Shown here one piece after another: positions 12,709 through 13,334 of a stretch of DNA of 13,334 nucleotides (position 1 is the first letter of the stretch; every line of letters starts with the position of its first letter). The notes beneath the pieces are model-generated. The model worked only from the letters and a program-made list of their open reading frames with translations, did no database searches and was not told where the DNA came from. Source of the stretch: JALCSJ01 sp036788835 (GTDB lineage: Bacteria > Bacillota > Negativicutes > Acidaminococcales > Acidaminococcaceae); NCBI GenBank assembly GCA_036788835.1, contig DAIQMR010000037.1:1-13334 (forward strand), in the 5' to 3' direction. A program made the position numbers and the translations under genes.

Positions 12709-13220
12709 GAAAAACAGGGAAAATGCAAAAAGTATTAGGACTATTATTAGGAGGGTTAATTATGACAAGTTGTGTGATGGGTACAGCAAGTGCAGCTTCA
12801 GAAAAAGAATTTAATAAAACAAATGTTTTTGGTAAAGGAGAACCGAATACTGCTTATGCAAAATATTTTATAGGAGAGTCGTTCTTAAACATTTTGACAA
12901 AACCGGGTACAACACCGATTTTTATGGCAAATGTAACTTTCGAGCCAGGCTGCAGAAATAATTGGCACATTCATCACGCAACTAAAGGTGGTGGACAAAT
13001 GCTGATCTGCACAGCAGGCAGCGGTTGGTATCAAGAAGCAGGCAAAGGACCTGTCAGCTTAGAACCGGGCATGGTTATTAATATTCCCACTGAAGTTAAA
13101 CATTGGCACGGGGCTAAAGCAAATAGCTGGTTCAGCCATATTTCTGTCGAAGTACCGGGAGAAAACACATCTAATGAATGGCTGGAACCGGTTTCCGACG
13201 CTGAGTATAAGAAACTATAG
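12705..13220 (+). CDS. Exported cupin-domain protein
   Basis: The 171-residue product has a signal peptide (about 1-30: basic start, LLLGGLIM core, likely cleavage after TASA; the Cys 23 lipobox is poor). The mature part is a single cupin barrel. Motif 1 contains PGCRNNWHIHH with His 88 and 90, followed by GGGQML, where Gln 98 stands in for the usual glutamate. Motif 2 reads PGMVINIPTEVKHWHG with His 133. These residues form a metal site. The pattern fits the small cupins found beside CMD-like and flavodoxin genes; the reaction is not established. The ATG at 12705 overlaps the preceding stop, implying coupled translation, but its own binding site is weak. An in-frame ATG at 12723 is an alternative with the same signal peptide. 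A third, at 12762, has perfect AGGAGG but would begin inside the signal core. Last gene of the P3 operon. Confidence 0.9.
   Translation: MRKTGKMQKVLGLLLGGLIMTSCVMGTASAASEKEFNKTNVFGKGEPNTAYAKYFIGESFLNILTKPGTTPIFMANVTFEPGCRNNWHIHHATKGGGQMLICTAGSGWYQEAGKGPVSLEPGMVINIPTEVKHWHGAKANSWFSHISVEVPGENTSNEWLEPVSDAEYKKL
12749..12764 (+). promoter_or_regulatory. Internal ribosome binding site and start inside the cupin signal region
   Basis: AGGAGGG (12749-12755) lies 6 bases before an in-frame ATG (12762-12764). Starting here would drop most of the signal peptide and leave a largely cytoplasmic cupin. The same arrangement occurs in the CMD gene (GGGAGG at 11768, ATG at 11781). Confidence 0.45.
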
Positions 13221-13231
13221 TTTCTTTTTTT
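13208..13231 (+). terminator. Short hairpin terminator after the cupin gene
   Basis: AAGAAAC-TATA-GTTTCTT forms a 7-bp stem with a 4-base loop that includes the stop codon, followed by a T-run. The stem is short and A+T-rich, so termination may be partial. Confidence 0.6.
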
Positions 13232-13235
13232 CCAA

Positions 13236-13283
13236 ATGCTTCAGATACTTACCTGTAGCACCAAGTGATATAGCTTAGATAAA
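13236..13283 (+). pseudogene. Decayed copy of the MATE gene 3' end
   Basis: These 48 bases repeat 8416-8463 (last MATE codons, stop and 10 more bases) with three differences. One change turns a Gln codon into TAG in the MATE frame, so the piece is not under coding selection. It suggests that a second exporter copy once stood here, or that a rearrangement carried the end of the MATE gene along. Confidence 0.82.
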
Positions 13284-13334
13284 ATTTTGTATCAAAAGCC
13301 ACTTCTTAGACATAGTATCACTCGCACCACAATA
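13284..13334 (+). other. Right-edge non-coding stretch
   Basis: I see no gene, promoter or repeat in the last 51 bases. Confidence 0.5.

Noticed and set aside
13236..13250. A fourth LysR box beginning ATGC in the right-edge repeat
   Set aside because: The second half GCAT is missing and neither the 18-mer nor a promoter follows; it is the MATE 3'-end copy.
1..13334. Insertion sequences, integrases, tRNA/rRNA genes, CRISPR arrays and riboswitches
   Set aside because: None could be recognised; the direct repeats present are a promoter cassette and a gene 3' end, without transposase genes or terminal inverted repeats.

Overview
This window looks like a low-GC chromosomal segment from an anaerobic Firmicute. 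The basis is A+T-rich DNA, strong AGGAGG-type ribosome binding sites, sigma-A promoters and many flavin and Fe-S proteins. A double-membrane Negativicutes-type host is possible but is only a guess. No transposase, integrase, tRNA, rRNA or CRISPR array is visible. All genes read on the + strand.

Layout. (1) 1-1504: the possible tail of an upstream gene, then a 433-residue HTH/coiled-coil protein of unknown function ending at a terminator. (2) 1516-3236: a MerR-type promoter (19-bp spacer) driving a cyclophilin-like lipoprotein, a flavin-reductase-fold protein and the MerR regulator itself, closed by a strong terminator. (3) 3247-4682: a second, nearly identical MerR-type promoter driving a membrane-anchored SGNH hydrolase with two FN3-like repeats. 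(4) 4691-8453: a LysR-type promoter, then a DUF362 lipoprotein, a second cyclophilin-like lipoprotein, a flavodoxin lipoprotein and a MATE exporter. (5) 8479-10623: a near-copy of that promoter, then tatA, tatC, a Tat-type iron-sulfur flavoprotein lipoprotein and a Tat-type 2x[4Fe-4S] ferredoxin lipoprotein, then a terminator. (6) 10622-11618: the LysR-type regulator. (7) 11597-13231: a third LysR-type promoter, then an exported carboxymuconolactone-decarboxylase-like protein, a 59-residue headless MerR fragment and an exported cupin. (8) 13236-13334: a decayed copy of the MATE 3' end, then nothing recognisable.

How it may work together. The three LysR-type promoters share the same architecture with identical spacing: a palindrome ATGC-N7-GCAT (a T-N11-A LysR box) centred about 67 bp upstream of the predicted start, an identical 18-mer over the -35, and -35/-10 hexamers 17 bp apart. 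This points to one regulon of about ten genes around the lysR gene. Nearly every non-regulatory product carries a signal peptide, a lipobox or a Tat signal, although the families (flavodoxin, Fe-S flavoprotein, ferredoxin, DUF362, CMD, cupin) are usually cytoplasmic. The locus brings its own TatA/TatC next to two Tat substrates. The best reading is a surface-anchored flavin/Fe-S redox module with its own export route, under a LysR regulator and a thiol-bearing MerR regulator. The substrate is unknown; a reactive electrophile, quinone or aromatic compound is a guess from the family memberships.
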